DNA of 6,216 nucleotides from NCBI GenBank assembly GCA_012800995.1, contig JAAZIH010000093.1, positions 1 to 6,216 on the forward strand. Direction: 5' to 3'. Shown here one piece after another: positions 5,999 through 6,216 of this stretch. How positions within the stretch are numbered: the first letter of the stretch is position 1; each line of letters opens with the position of its first letter. Both the position numbers and the translations under genes were made by a program. The DNA comes from Chloroflexota bacterium. GTDB lineage: Bacteria > Chloroflexota > Anaerolineae > Anaerolineales > Anaerolineaceae. The notes under the pieces were generated by a model. That model had not been told where the DNA came from, did not search any database, and saw only the letters and a list, made by a program, of their open reading frames with translations.

Positions 5999-6032
5999 GG
6001 ATGATGGCTTTGATATAATAAAGCCATCATCC
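5999..6032. repeat. Perfect 13-base inverted repeat centred on the -10 box of the GH1 gene
   Basis: GGATGATGGCTTT at 5999-6011 is matched exactly by its reverse complement AAAGCCATCATCC at 6020-6032, with eight bases (GATATAAT) between. The centre lies within the -10 hexamer. As DNA, it fits an operator for a dimeric repressor that would block the promoter. As RNA, it forms a 13-pair hairpin that could end or protect the upstream phage transcript, but no T run follows on either strand, so an ordinary intrinsic terminator is unlikely. It begins five bases after the hub gene stop. Confidence 0.85.
6011..6019 (+). promoter_or_regulatory. Extended -10 promoter for the glycosidase gene
   Basis: TGATATAAT at 6011-6019 matches the extended -10 consensus (TGnTATAAT). 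No good -35 hexamer lies 16-18 bases upstream (5990-5997 reads TCTAAACA), which is typical of extended -10 promoters. Transcription would start near 6026, leaving a leader of about 20 bases that contains the GH1 ribosome-binding site (TGGAGGT at 6036-6042). The element sits inside a 34-base palindrome, so repression by a dimeric regulator is an obvious possibility. Confidence 0.65.
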
Positions 6033-6046
6033 AATTGGAGGTCATC

Positions 6047-6216
6047 ATGATTCGGGCTACGTATACATTTCCAGAAGGCTTTTTATGGGGTTGCGCGACC
6101 TCGTCGCACCAGGTTGAGGGCAATAACATCAACAACGATTGGTGGGCATGGGAGCAGGAAGAAGGGCGCATCTTAAACGGCGATCGCAGTGGTAAGGCTT
6201 GTGACTGGTGGGCTGG
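6047..6216 (+). CDS. Glycoside hydrolase family 1 (beta-glucosidase-like), N-terminal part
   Basis: The first 56 complete codons of a gene that runs off the window. The start ATG 6047 has GGAGG at 6037-6041, five bases upstream. The protein begins MIRATYTFPEGFLWGCATSS and continues HQVEGNNINNDWWAWEQEEGRI. FLWGxATSSHQVEG is the family-1 N-terminal signature, and the Gln-Val-Glu-Gly and NDWWAWE residues belong to the sugar-binding face of the barrel. The enzyme class hydrolyses beta-glucosides or beta-galactosides with two catalytic glutamates, both beyond the window. No signal peptide is present, so it is probably cytoplasmic. The NNDWWAWEQ variant reminds me of Chloroflexota homologues. It is a host-type metabolic gene, not phage, and appears intact at its 5' end with its own promoter. 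Confidence 0.9.
   Translation, partial: MIRATYTFPEGFLWGCATSSHQVEGNNINNDWWAWEQEEGRILNGDRSGKACDWWA

Overview
This window looks like the late structural end of a tailed-phage-like element (prophage, prophage remnant or domesticated particle) that runs directly into a host carbohydrate gene. All supported genes are on the + strand. Base composition is roughly balanced and Shine-Dalgarno sites are strong (AAAGGAG, TGGAGG, AAGGAGGT). The host is probably a Chloroflexota bacterium of the Anaerolineae type. That rests on the N-terminus of the downstream family-1 glycoside hydrolase and the style of the tail proteins, both from memory without a search, so treat it as moderately likely.

Left part (1-2231): the last 72 codons of a protein read as the phage portal (1-219), a 74-base gap, then one long gene (294-2231). 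This gene encodes, in a single frame, a prohead serine protease (about residues 1-155), a coiled-coil scaffold/delta-like region (169-331) and an HK97-fold major capsid protein (about 332-645). A second start at 798, with its own good ribosome-binding site, lies in the same frame at the protease/capsid join. The capsid precursor could therefore be made alone as well as fused to the protease. Deleting one G from the run at 764-767 would restore two ordinary separate genes.

Middle part (2232-3191): a two-helix small membrane protein (holin-like), a possible attenuating hairpin, a 68-residue protein of unknown function, and a 142-residue protein in the head-tail connector position. The last two overlap, and the second has a near-perfect ribosome-binding site inside the first.

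Right part (3179-5994): two translationally linked tail genes. One encodes a 447-residue beta-rich Dit/baseplate-like protein. The other encodes a 491-residue hub-like protein that appears to carry an inserted beta-sandwich module of the kind found on surface proteins. No major tail protein, tail-completion protein or tape measure lies between connector and tail tip. The element is therefore either deleted or built on a very compact, possibly short-tailed plan.

The phage genes stop at 5994. Within about 50 bases a host-type glycoside hydrolase family 1 gene starts (6047 onward, cut by the window end). Its leader holds a perfect 13-base inverted repeat centred on an extended -10 promoter element (TGATATAAT). 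This suggests a repressor-controlled sugar gene or a hairpin separating the two units.
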